Source: Sinotaia quadrata (Eukaryota > Mollusca > Gastropoda > Architaenioglossa > Viviparidae). From it: a stretch of 64,000 nt of DNA. A model generated the notes under the pieces. The model was not told where the DNA came from. It did not search any database and was given only the letters and a program-made list of their open reading frames with translations. Positions 1 through 13,100 of the stretch are shown one piece after another. The first letter of the stretch is position 1. Every line of letters starts with the position of its first letter. Position numbers and translations under genes: made by a program. The stretch covers positions 68,005,259 to 68,069,258 of the forward strand of contig CM054181.1 of assembly GCA_028829895.1 (NCBI GenBank), given 5' to 3'.

Positions 1-2979
1 TGCGTTTTAAGTGTGGAAAGAGAAGTTCTTTGTATAGAATGTTTAGAACTAAAACATTTCTTTACCATAGCACTTTTCAAATGGAAACAATAGTAAATCA
101 GTAACTTTTTGGTTTTTACCCAGCTCATACTTATTTTGAAAGTAGTTGGTGTTTTTAGTTGAAAATCTAGTTTGACACAACACTGCTCTTTTAAATACTC
201 ACCAGTCATATTTATTTCAACTGGCATACTGCTCTGCTCAGATATTCAGTGCTTCAAATTGTGAATCACATAAATATTAGTGCTATACATCGCAACATAT
301 CTAATGTTTTATAGTTTTGTTTATAAATGAAATTTTGTTTTAAAGTGAAAACTTACTAATTGAAACCTTTTGAAGCAGGAAACCATTTTTGATTCATTCA
401 TTTAAAAAACAACAACAGATTTTAATGTATATGTTTGAACTGAAACCTCAAACATTTTAAACTCTATACATGATATTAAAAGTTTTCTTAGGATTTCAGA
501 AGAAACTGTCTTATAGAAGAATAGATTTATTTTTGGGAGCTCAGTGCACATTAGGTATTTCTTGATCATTGGGATTTTACTCAATTGATCCCCATCCCAA
601 CTTATGAATGTTGGGCTTAGTGGCCATGATTGTAAGCATGTATAAAAAGATCCTGTTAGCACAAATAAATATCCATTATTGTCACAACTTTTCCAAGCAG
701 GCATGTAAAATTCAGTAGGCATAAGACATTGCACTTTTGTTAAACTTTCATGGTTTAAAGTTGATAGTACTATCTACATTCTTGTATTTATTTTGGTTTG
801 TGTTAATACATGTATTTAACAACTCAGTATGAATGTATACTCTGACTTTGGAAAATACTGCAAGAGAAATGGTATATTCCAAACAGTGGCAGCAAACAGA
901 AAGTGTTTAGATTTTCCAGCACAGGCAAAAGACTTGTACCTGCTGGCAAGACTTGGAAAGTTGTAAATAGTTCTTGTTAGGTGAAAATTATCTAACAGTT
1001 CAACTTTCAAAAACTGATAAGCAATGGTTGATGTTTGAAAACTTTTGATACACTTTAAAAAAAACTTATATGGAGTGAATAATTATGTTTTAAAAGGTAT
1101 CTTTACCTCCCAAACTTGTTTTTTAAAAATAAATTTCTTGGTGATCAGCTTACATTTTTTCTGTTTTATATATATCACTATACATTTTGGTAATGTGTTA
1201 GTGGGTGTGATATTTGGACTAGTACATATTCCCAAACCATTGCTTGTATACTGCTGTTTTAGAAAATGTTGATGAATTATGACTAGCAATGCCCAAGGTG
1301 GCAGCCGTTTTATATTATGGTGATATTTGATGTGCTTTTCTTCTGGCTCAAAATCTTGTTTGCTGTCACTTTGATTTTTATTATTAATTTTATTAGTACA
1401 CACCATATGACTGAAATTAATGCCAGATGATACTGGTAATCTCTGTCCTTAAGAGTTAAGTGCATATTTTAAGAATCGATTTGATTTCACTTTGAAAAGA
1501 CTTTTCAAGTTAATACTCTCATCGTTGTCAGTATATTTTCTAATTTAATAGTGTAAAAATTCTGTTAACAAATAATAAGCAAAAGACTGAAGCAGCATGG
1601 AATAATGCAGTTTGTTGAACATCTGTACCACTTTCCAAAAATAGAAAAAATAATTTAGGTAGTTAGATTCTAACAATTGCCATATTGTTATTGAAATTTG
1701 TTACTGGTAATAGCATTATCTTATAAATATTTATTATATAAAATAAAAAACATGCCATTTTCTAAATTTCAATTTTCGAATATTCACTGATTGTATTTGT
1801 ATTAAAAATTGTCACAATTTTAACAAAGTATTTTCTGTATAATTGTGAGTGTAATAGATCTCGTATTTGTTGAAAACACCAAATATTCTCACTTTCAGGA
1901 GTTGTGCAACTGCTTTCAGTGTTCCTTGCTCATGTTGATATCATTCATTCATATTATTATTGAAGATTTGTGACCTCAGCAAAGTTGTTTTGCAGTGTTG
2001 TCTTCTTCTCCCAATGTACAACATACTAGCAAAGTTTTGTGTGATGTGCATTGTTACATTGTTGTATTTTAGTGCTGAAGCTTTGGCTTTTAAAGCCAAC
2101 AACCTGTCTACCTCATCAGGTTTTATCCTGCAAAGCAGGTTCCCTTTTTGTAGCTATTACAGGAGTGTCTATGTTTGTTGGAAAATAACACAAGTTGCTT
2201 TGTTTTAAGACATTAAAAATATTGCTAACAAAATGTGTCATTTTTATGTGAGTATGGTGTGTCCTCTGTGGTGTTGCTCATTAATGCTTTGCACTGATAT
2301 CTAAGACCTAGTCAAGAGGTGGAAGACATATGCTTCAAAATATATCTTGTTCTCATACACTTTAACTTACTCTAACATATTCTTATATGCAATACATGGA
2401 CTTATACAAACACATGGCACTCTTATTTTACATGTAACTTAATGTTTCATTCACAACACATTCACATGTACACTTATCTTGGCAATAACAAGAGAGTTCT
2501 GCCTATAATACATTGACACAGTATGATTATGTTGGCTAATGAAAAACAAAAGGAGTTCCACCCATAAAAGTAAACTTAATAACCTGTGCTGTCCAGGAAA
2601 AATAATTTACAAACACAGAAAGAGATGGAAAAATAGTATTTTGTTTAGAACAAGTGAAAACACTCTTCAGGAGGGAAAAAACCCAACAAACATTTGTGCT
2701 AATCACCATAGGCAAATAAAATCTTTTATTCAAATCACATAGTGGTAATACATGAGATTTTTAAAATGCATATAACAAAAGTCAGAACATTTGTTATGTG
2801 ATCCTGTGGTCAGCATTCTAATTTCTATTTTAGAACCAGAAGAAAAGCAGAAGTGCTGGGTGGGCAAATTATATACAGCATGAAACAAATACTACACATT
2901 TTCCTTACCCCTTAACAGTCACCTGTTAGCTCTACCTTTTAATAAAAAATGAATATATTTATAAAATTTTTGTTAAAGT
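1..2979. other. No recognisable gene
   Basis: AT-rich sequence with only short, unrelated open frames on both strands. None has splice-site-bounded coding character or a family I recognise. It may be flanking or 3' UTR sequence of a gene to the left, but no polyadenylation context decides this. Confidence 0.5.
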
Positions 2980-2983
2980 TTAA

Positions 2984-3619
2984 CCCTTTGAACCCTCTTT
3001 GCCTGTGTGTAAAAAAAATCGATAACCCTGGATCCCTGAGCCAAAAAAACTCGTAAATTTTTAAAAATTATTTTTTATTAATTTTCTATGTGAAATCAGT
3101 TAGCCACTCAACGTGTGAAACACTTTAATGCCAAAATTCCTTCATGGAAAGATAATCTGACCAATAGTGGCTGAGTTTGAATGCACAGGTAATCTTTGCA
3201 TGCAGAACATCAAATAATTGGATTCTGTTTTGTGCCACACCACGTGTAGGTTGTTGATCAGACGAAGTTTCAGCACCACTCACCAATTCATTAGCACTAC
3301 TACTAGAACTAGAACTGTCAATTTCTACTAAATGAAATTCTTCACTATTGCTATCTATAATCATTGTAAGGGCTTCTGCCGCAATATAACAATCTTTTTT
3401 AGGATAATATGCCATCGCCATATTTAGCCTTGTAAGCATACACTGAACTTCTGCACCAAGACATGCAGACACACCCAAGGTCTTGGGAAGAGTTCATTTC
3501 TAAGGTAAATCAGCATGTGGTTATCTTGGGATAAAAGTTTATACGCTCATCCCACTATTGCGGGAAAACGGGGATTATGATTTTCTGGTAATCCTAAGCT
3601 TTATCATGGGTTCAAAGGG
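2984..3619. mobile_element. piggyBac-like element, short, flanked by TTAA
   Basis: A perfect 12-base terminal inverted repeat (CCCTTTGAACCC at 2984-2995, its reverse complement at 3608-3619) is bounded on both sides by TTAA (2980-2983 and 3620-3623). TTAA target duplication plus ends starting CCCT is the hallmark of the piggyBac superfamily. At 636 bp the element is far too short for a full transposase, so it is a non-autonomous or internally deleted copy. It lies just downstream of the CNOT10 polyadenylation signals. Confidence 0.85.
3125..3439 (-). pseudogene. Acidic, serine-rich ORF fragment inside the piggyBac-like element
   Basis: The open frame on the minus strand reads from an ATG at 3439 (it stays open upstream to 3478) to a stop at 3125, about 105 codons. 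It contains an acidic stretch and a run of seven serines (around 3290-3320) followed by Glu/Thr/Ser-rich sequence. Acidic, disordered N-termini are usual in piggyBac transposases, so this is probably the remnant of the transposase N-terminus. No catalytic DDD core is present. Inference rests on its position between the TTAA-flanked inverted repeats. Confidence 0.5.
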
Positions 3620-3736
3620 TTAAATTGATATAAAACATTACAATAATTGAACTAGAAATTGGATAGTTTTCCTGTACAGAAAATCTGTACCTCAAATGTT
3701 AATTTCTTCATTATTCAATTATTACAATTCCCCTTA

Positions 3737-3746
3737 TTTATTTATT
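3737..3746 (-). terminator. CNOT10 polyadenylation signals
   Basis: Two overlapping AATAAA hexamers on the minus strand (TTTATT at 3737-3742 and 3741-3746 on plus) lie about 310 bases after the CNOT10 stop. They are the first good candidates and would give a 3' UTR of roughly 330 bases. Confidence 0.55.
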
Positions 3747-4054
3747 TAAAAAAAAAAAATTAATCTGAAATTTAAAATACTGACACACTGTGTAATACAT
3801 ACAATACCCATGCCAACACCCCTATCCCCCCCCCCCCACTCCTGAAAACACATCATTTTTTGCTAAAGACAGTATTTTTAATAGTGTTTTCGTACACAAT
3901 TGATTTGTTTGTTGTTTTTTTTAAAGAGAAAGATTAGGGTTAGGAATTGTATGGAGATAATTGGACTTCTGTTTTTGTTTAAAATATACTACATGTATAA
4001 TACATGATTGTCCCCACCCACCCAACTTTCGAATACAGTATTTCTAAGTTGATG

Positions 4055-4128
4055 TCATGGCTGAACACGATTGGGCGTCATGTGACCAAAATGTTCCTTG
4101 ATTATCATCTGAGCCACCTGTCTTCGAC
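4055..4128 (-). CDS. CNOT10: CNOT10 last coding exon
   Basis: Encodes [19 protein letters not shown] then RVQP and a TGA stop (4055-4057). It ends earlier than the human protein, whose Pro/Gln-rich tail is absent. Acceptor TTAAACAG. Confidence 0.85.
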
Positions 4129-7100
4129 CTGTTTAACAAAAAAAGTAAAGAAAGAAAAAAGATTTAATGATGAAAAGTTATGATTACAGAGACCAGATTT
4201 ATTAATCAACAGATTTATATTTGAATGTCAAACATATATAGTATATTTGTTTAAACTAACTTCTTTTCATTGGGGGAATGATAGAGAGGTGAAAAATATT
4301 GCATGTAACAGAAAGATGAGACAAAATGCTACACTGGCATGAATGTGATCGGAAGCACTCACCTTCCATTAGCTCTAGGTACAGCTTCAGATAGTACATT
4401 TGGCATGGCAGTGGAGCACCATTATTATGAGACCCCTGATGAAACAGAAATATCTCAGTAGTAATATTTATTACTTTCGTATATTTAATGAACATAAATG
4501 TCCAGTAATGATTAACTAATTAATGAACTGAATTGAATGTCTGATTTTCAATACAAGTAAAATTCATGAATAGCAATTAAAAGTGATTTATGGGTTTTGT
4601 TCATTCAATGAAGTTAATATAAGAAGAAAAAGTTTAAAATGTTGTTTCAGTGTACTGTAATTTCACTTCATGATCTTACCTCAGTAAGGTAATTGCTGGC
4701 TTTCTCATATTCTCCACGAGTGGCATGGGCTGCAGCCAGGTTATATTGCATCAGTGCCTTGGCACGTGCCACATCTCGAGGTATCCATGGGTACAAAGCC
4801 CCTAGAGAAACAAAAATTACTATAAGCAAATAAATAACTTATGGATATGAAATAATCATGTTTTCACAGGAGTGAGGGCAATTGATATTAGAAATATAAA
4901 TTCTTACAGATGAGCATACATTTTGAGAATAGTGAAATGGAAGAAGGTATTTCCTGAAGATAAAAAAATTTATATTATTACTACAGATTCAGAGTATACA
5001 GTGAAAAATGCTCAGGAATTAAATAAAAACTCTTAGACCATAATATGGACTGGGCAACTTGCTGCACCCACACAAAGGTCAGAGGCCAAGGAAAGACATC
5101 TCACAGATATAATCTAGAGAGTAGTAGTTTTCGAATCCATCCCAACTACACAGTCCCTCTAAGGATGCTGAAATAGCTCTTATTGCATAACACAAATTGA
5201 GCAAATGTGTAAAGAATTTTTACAGCTTTTCTATTGTCTTGTTTTATGCTGACAAATTCTGATACAGCTATTTCTTAACTATTGAAGAGTTTTTGATTTC
5301 ACTTCACTGTGAGTGACTTCTGAGGAGATATATTTTTTAATTGACCTAAATGAATTCTGTATATAAGAAACACTATCATCTACTGAAGATAGCCATGAGG
5401 AAGTAATGACTGACTGAATAATCTAATTCAGACAGAACCCTAATCTTTGCAGTGAAAAAATGAATCTTTAACTAAAGTAGTGTCACATCTTATGTACAAT
5501 TAACTTATACAAATTGAATTAGTCACACACAGGTGAAAAACATAGTGTGGATATTCTGCTCACTCTACAGAGTGGGCAGTGAGGACATGAATCTGCAGTT
5601 ACTATAGTTGGACTCAGTTCCTGAAATGATGCTCAGTTGAAGGAACAGTGATCTGTTCAAACACAAAGGGAAAGTGGTTGTGTTGGACAAGAGAAAATCT
5701 CTCATTGTTATCAAATAGGCACTATACTAATCTTTACTGCAATTTTTACAATATGCAATATTCATCTTATGTGCTGAAACCAGAACGTAACACCCAGATC
5801 AGATGTGACTCCCCGAGACTGAGTGACCCAACTAAGGGAAGTAAATGTTGTATCTCTAGATTAAGCAGGTGTTTTCACCGATCGTGTATGTTGATGCCAG
5901 GGCCAATATAAGAGAGTTTGAAAAAAGTGTTTTTATACAATGTCTACATGTACTAAAGCAAAAAATGGTACTAAATGCCACTCGTGGGACTTGCTACTGG
6001 TGAACCGTTTCATTTATTTCCCCTGAAGGTGTGTGGTCCTTGGCTCCGGCCTATTTGAATAAGTAATCTGTTCATACACTTATCGCATGCCTGTCTGTTG
6101 GAAAACAAAGACGTTAATGGTAACATGAGAGAAATGGGACCTCATTAATGTTAGGCAAATGGAAAGTAGTTTATGTAAATTTAGTAAAGGATTCTGGGTC
6201 CACAATGAATCAATGCAAATTTTATTTTCTTATTTATCAGAAAATAATCTCATCAACATGAACAGTATCATCTACTCTATAAAGACTTGACTTTATTCTC
6301 TAGCTCTTGTTACAAATAATATGTTTCTAATTATCACAATAAAAACAATGGATCTTTGCATTACAAAGAATCAATGTGTACATTTTCTTCTACTGTAGCA
6401 AAGACTCTACCTTTGGTAAAATCTAGAATTTACCACTACAAAAAATAGCACACCCAAACTCAACATTTGTCTACTACAAAGAATCAATTGCACATCTGTA
6501 TCCAGCACACTAAAGACTTGACCTTTGTCTTCTGAATTTTACCACTACAAAGAATCAATGTGCACATATATATCTACCACATTAAAGATTTTACCTTTGT
6601 CTTCTGGATTTTCTGCAGCCTCCTTTTCTCCTTTATCATTCTTGTCAATTTTTTCTGAAATAAAAGCATCATATAACAAAATGTAAACAGAGTTCTGTCT
6701 GCCTTTGATATTAATTTATTTGTATAATTTCATATCAAAGGCAGACAGAACTCTAGAACAGTTGCATAGTAACACATTTACTCTGTTATAAACTGTCACC
6801 TAGTTAGTTTTCTATTAGTTTTGTTAATGTGTGTAATTGTGGCAATACAGACAATTCAATCCAATGGAAGAAATATATTTTCACACCATGTTACATACTG
6901 CACTACTTATTTAACAGTTACTGAACATTTAAAAAAAATTATAACTGTTTATCTTTCATTAACAAGTAGCAACAAAGCAATGAAATAAAAAGTTTTATCA
7001 TAATAACTGATCACTCTTCATCACTAAACAGAATCGAAGGAAAGGGCAAAAGTTTTTAACAGTAAATCTCATGTTCACACACACTATATAAGTAAGATTA

Positions 7101-10100
7101 AAATTTGTATTCTCAAAGGTTTTGTGCTAATAATACTTTTATGTGTGTCTTCTCTCTCAACAAAGCTATTTATTCACCATAGTTAAGAGTCAACACAAAT
7201 TTTAATATTTTATTTTGAGACACAAACTACTCTCACAAATGAACTGCCAAATACTGTGGAAAATATGCACAAGTAACTCTGCTCCACAAAATGCAATATT
7301 TTTTCTTATGAACAGAAGATTAATTCTCACCTGGATCTGCCTTGGCCTCTGGCGGCACAGTACTGATGTCGGTCATTGTCAAGGATTCTGGATTCAGATG
7401 TCCAATTGCATCAGCAAGCCTATCTAGAGCAACCAGTGCTTCAGCCATGTACATGTTGCCTACATATCTACAGAAAATTTGTAACAAGATTACAAAATTT
7501 ATTAATATATTGTGTATCAAGCCTTTTCACAACTTTCACCATTCAATCGCTGCACGAGTACTGCTGGATTCAGTCAATTTAATTCAAAAACTTTAATGTT
7601 AACTTAATGCCTTTTATAATAAAAGAATAAAATTTAGTTGTGCATTCATCAAATCTATCCTCATAAGACCCTGCTCACGAATTATAACCCCACCCATCCA
7701 TCCATTTATTTGTATGTATGTATATATAACAAAGATCGCTTACTGACAAGCTATTTCAAATCACTCTGAAGTACTACATTAATAATAATTACAACTTAGA
7801 TGAGTATACTATTAACTTTTAAAGGCTATACTCATTTTAGATTATAGTAAATTCTGAATATTCACAAGGACTCTATTCCTATAAATTTGTGTGAATGTGG
7901 AATTTTAGAAAAATAGTTATAAAATAGGATCAAGCTTTAGGCAGAATACAACTTAGGAAGTGAAAGTTATTCTACACACTTATAAGCTTAAAGCAGCTTC
8001 CTACTGTGAATATAACAACAGAGACACATCAAATACAAAGATAGGTGAACATATGATGAGTTGCATGACCAACTAAAACTTTATTCTACCCATCTTCAAG
8101 CTGTCAGCAACTGCCAATTTTGATAAATGACCGTACCACACAGGCTAAGCCTTTTGATTAATATAGATCTTGAAATATACAACTTTATGATCTGTTCCTT
8201 AAATATTCTAAAACATCTGAAACAACCACTATGCATAACACATAATAGAACTACTTCAACAAAATTGTACAAAATTATGTGATTCACTAACTTTATATCA
8301 TAACAGATATTACATTCTTTGATGATAAAATAATCAATGATTGATCAGCAATATTGGTTCATTAGCTCTGTGTTAATCAGGAATATCTGTTCTATAAGGT
8401 AATTACACTGCAGTTCTCTGGAACACTAGGTCTGGGTGTTATCATTTGATGATATTGAAATTACTCCTATATATTACATATACAAATTTAGTACTCTGAA
8501 AAATAGTGAATTCAGTAAACACAAATCATATAGCTGGTAATTAAGAATCCTTAAACTCACACTATCTAGCTACAATCTGTTGGGATCACCCAAACCTACA
8601 ATCAACTTATTCCAAAATCTGAATAAAAACTACTACACATGTATAAACTGAGCTACAGGAAAAAAAAAAGTTTAACAATGAATTACACATATAAAATGAG
8701 AAAAACCAATGATTGTGAAAAAAGACTGTAGAGTCATAAATTTCAGTTATTTAAAAATCCATCTAATAATAAAGTACAACACACATCTATAAACTATATA
8801 GACATCTCAAAACAGTAAACCAGCTAATCAGATTTTTTCTTTTAAAAAGAAACTGTGAAATATGTCTAAAAGATTTAAAAAAAAAAAAGTTCTTACTTTT
8901 GAGCTCCTGAAAGCCTTGGCTGTCGTAGTAGATTTTCTGCATGATGCAGTGCTGTTATATGATCATTAAGACATAAAGCCACATAAGCACTGGCTGCTAG
9001 AATTGAACACCTGCATTAAGCCAGGAACATTGATAAATAAAAGTTTTCTCTTCTACTTCCTTCCCCCCCCCCCCAACAATCTTTAGAAAACAACAAAATA
9101 CCCTAATTTTAATGCACTGAAACAATTTGTTTACAGCAAGCAGTCTAATCCTAGTCCACTAGCATTGTTCTTCACATTGTCAATTAATTTACCAGCAAAT
9201 ATATAAATTAAATGTAACCCATAGTGTACAATATCCATTCTTCACATTGTCAATTAATTTACTGGCAAATATATCACTGATTAAATGTAACCCATAGTGC
9301 ACAAGTAAATATCCATTCTTCACAGAGCCACTTAACTTACTGGCAAATATATCAATGATTAAATGTAACCCATAGTGCACAAGTAAATATCCATTCTTCA
9401 CAGAGCCACTTACTGGCAAATATATCAAAGATTAAATGTAACCCACAGTGTACAACATCCATTCTTTATATTGCCAATTAATTTAATGGCAAATGTACAA
9501 TTCTCAGCGTTTAAATAAATATTCACTGGCTTTTTTCATATTACAAACTAGTTTACTGGCAAACATATGCCTGATTAAATATAATCCATACCATTTAAGT
9601 AAATATTCACTGGCTTTCTTCATATTACAAACTAGTTTACTGGCAAACATATGCCTGATTAAATATAATCCATACCATGTAAGTAAATATTCATTCTTCA
9701 CATTATCAACTAATTTACTGGCAAACGTAACTGATTCAGAGTGTGCCAGCAAACATCCACTGACTGTTTTCAGTAAAGAGAAATATATCTATTGGTAAGT
9801 ATTAAATGAAATCATTCATGTCCTGGCAAGCCAAGGTCAACGAAAAAAGTTAATTTGTGAGAAACAAACAAAACAAGTCACTGATTTTTCACATTCAAAG
9901 GCAAACCACATTCCACCATCAAAATATTAAATAAGAAAGAAATTATGTGATTATGAAATTATCTGCTTTCAGTAAATTTCTAGAAATTTTGTTCAGCTGA
10001 TGATTGCTGGGTACATACTCTGAATGAAAGTAAATCTTACCGTAGGTTAGCTACCTCTGATGCTCTCATTGGGTTGGCTGGTGGAGCTGGGACAAGTAGT

Positions 10101-13100
10101 GGTGTCTCCAGCGTGGACTTCCTATTAAAAATGGAATCAACAAATAGAAACCGTCTGGCTGAAAACACTATACTAGAATTGTGACGAATATTATTATGAA
10201 TTTTGAAGAAAACACTATACTAAAAGTGAGAAGAAAACTACTAACTGTATGAAAGTTCTTATCAAGTGTGCAAGCATATGCCATAGTTCACTACAGTCAC
10301 TTGGTGTCATTCAACATTTTTAAATGACTTGGCTTCAGGCAAATGTACATCTGTAAGTAAAATCTTTTTTTTTTCTGAAGCAGAGCAAACCATAATCAAT
10401 TTGCATATATTTATCTGTAAAGTTGCAGATCAAGGTTCACCACAGAAACCCTGGCAATTCTAAAGCCCTAAATAATGCTATAATGTGATTATTTTAGTAT
10501 ACATCCAGGGGTTTCAAACAATATTTCAAATATGTGTAGGAAAAGTATGACAAACAATGAATCTCTCTCTGACATATTGTATGGTTCTAAGTTAATTTCT
10601 CCAAAGAGTGATTACTCCTAATACAAAAACATCAAGCAATCAAAAACACTAGGAAAAAATTATGAGTTATCCCCACATTATTTTTCCCTTCAACAGTAAT
10701 AGCTTTTAAGATTTTCATCTGCATCAATCTTGTGTTAACTACTCTAGTTTTATGCCAGCAGGACATAAGAAAGTACAAGTGTATAGTAGTATGCCACTTC
10801 TGTTTATACCAAACCAGCTGTTATGAGAGATACAAGAACCACCTCCAATCTTTCACTGTAACTCAGGCTCAGATATAATTTCACGAGTGAATGGAACTAA
10901 GAGCTAAAGACAAAAAAGAAATACTAGAGCTCTACAAAAGTGCACAGTCCTGGCAAGCAACAAGTCATGTGGTACAAAAGAAGGGTATTAGGGGAGCTTA
11001 CTCTAAACTAAGGGATGGATAACTACTACCTCTTGCTAAGGGTTTACAGTTGGGTCTTGGGCTAAGGCAATCTTGATAATAGCAGATTGCCAATATAAAC
11101 GAGTATAAAAGACCCATTGATTATAAATTTTTCATTTCAAATTAAATTTCAATTAAATGTACAGGTAACTGTAAGTGGAGATTTGAATGTAAATTAAATT
11201 TCAATTACATGTACATGTAACTGTAGTTACATCTGTTCGTTACTGCTTATAAATGAGGTGAACTAGTTCAGATGTGGATAAATATCAGAGGAATACCAGT
11301 TATCACTGGCAACAAGGCAAACAAATATGCCATAACTCATGCTCATATATTATACAATTTGAATTGTTTATGCTTTGCAGTTTACTGTACTTTACTACAG
11401 TGTCTTTGTTCCTCTGAACTGGTATCATGGTGAACATGTACCCTGTTTCTACTGTAGGCACATCTGTTTTGCTAGTATGTACATATTTGATTTACCTTGT
11501 TTAATTTTTAACATAAATGAAAAAACTCCAACAGATTCTGTCACAGGAAATGATGGACCGAAATTATATTTTATTTCATTTTAAAAAACCGCTAACAAAA
11601 CTAATTGAAGTAATCCGAGTTTTGTTATTTTACATATGTAGCATGTAACTTCCAGTAATGGTCACCTAAGGTCTCTTTAGTAGACAGACGTTCGTGACGC
11701 AGTGTGTGTCAATTATCATATTGAATATATATATTAGTTTATGAAGAATATGTATATTAAATAAATTGGGACAACTGCGCACTACGGTCACATGTTGTTG
11801 ACGAGAGAAATGGCCAGTGCGCATTAGAATTGACCACAGAAAAGCGTGCATCACGATTACCACTATATATCCAAGGCAAAAATCATGTCACAGGACATAG
11901 CTTCTGGAAGTTTTGGAAACCTTCAGTGAAAGCTATATAAGAGGCAAAATGAAGACTTTACTCTCAATGTTGAAAACGTCGATTCGTCTGAAGCCAGTCT
12001 AACTTCACGTATGAATTATCTCATGTACAGAGATTTCATAAAGGAAAGCTGCAAAGATCTCTTTCCATCCGTTTTCCATCCGTCTGATGCCATATATTGA
12101 GTAACGAGGCAAAATTACTCAGTATAATTGTTGGCAAAGTGGAAAGTTCGCTGTCAAGAAAAACCCGATGCATGCGACGCTGGTTGTATGCAGTTAACGA
12201 CACGAGGGACCAAATTTGTTCTTCCCCCTGTCTGAGTTCGTTTGGCAGTCTATCCCGCTATTGAGAAGGCTAGCACCGTGATCGTCTCACAGACACATCC
12301 GGATTTCTACACTCAATGTAATGCGACGACACATCCCACTGGACGACTCCACCCGATAATGCTAAACGTCGTTGGGATGTCCGTATCCACGACAACCAGA
12401 AACAGCGACAAATTATCGAGGCTGACAACAGTCAGCTAAATTTCAGATTTCTCCCCAGTGATAATCTGAAAGTGGTGCCTAGATTCTGCAGAATCTTCAC
12501 CTGTAATGCGACGCCTCAATTGCGTCGAGATCTTCACTTTGAAGTGCCGCTTATAAGTGACGTGTGAGCTTACGTCATCTCCTTGGAACTCTGACATTAA
12601 TAGTGAGTAATCATTAGCACGGCTAACGCGCACATACTTAAGTCTAGGACTCTAAGAAAATGAACACTATTATACCATTTGTGAAATTCGAACTGTAATG
12701 TTAAAAGTAATGCTTATTTTACATGTGAACTATTGTTAAAGCGGCCCCATTTGCCGCATAAGAATTGTGTAATTAATCTTTATTTTATATTTTGAATTTC
12801 ATCATTTTCATCTCCCCTTATTTCCCACAGAGTGTATGACATTGGAAAGTTGAATGAATGATTAATCACTGTGCGAAAGAGTAGTGCCCCTTTTAAATCG
12901 GGAAATAAATAACCTGATTTAAACATCTTTCAACTCTCTTGTTATTCATAGTTTTTGAGAGGGACGAAAGAATTTGTACTATTGTTTTGCACCGTTCGTC
13001 TGTTCGTCATTTATTCACATTTATGATACACACTCACAACACACACCGCCAATAAAACGTTCCTTGGCATGACACTAATAAACTGGGCCCCACCCAAACA

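Noticed and set aside
402..1010. Two minus-strand frames of 110 and 64 codons
   Set aside because: Composition and lack of splice-site-bounded conserved segments suggest chance frames in AT-rich DNA.
9189..9798. Several 80-100 codon frames on both strands
   Set aside because: They are translations of the ~70 bp tandem repeat and repeat the same peptide.
12242..12633. Two opposing ~65-codon frames in the CpG-rich block
   Set aside because: No family recognised; higher GC makes chance frames more likely. Kept only as part of the block description.
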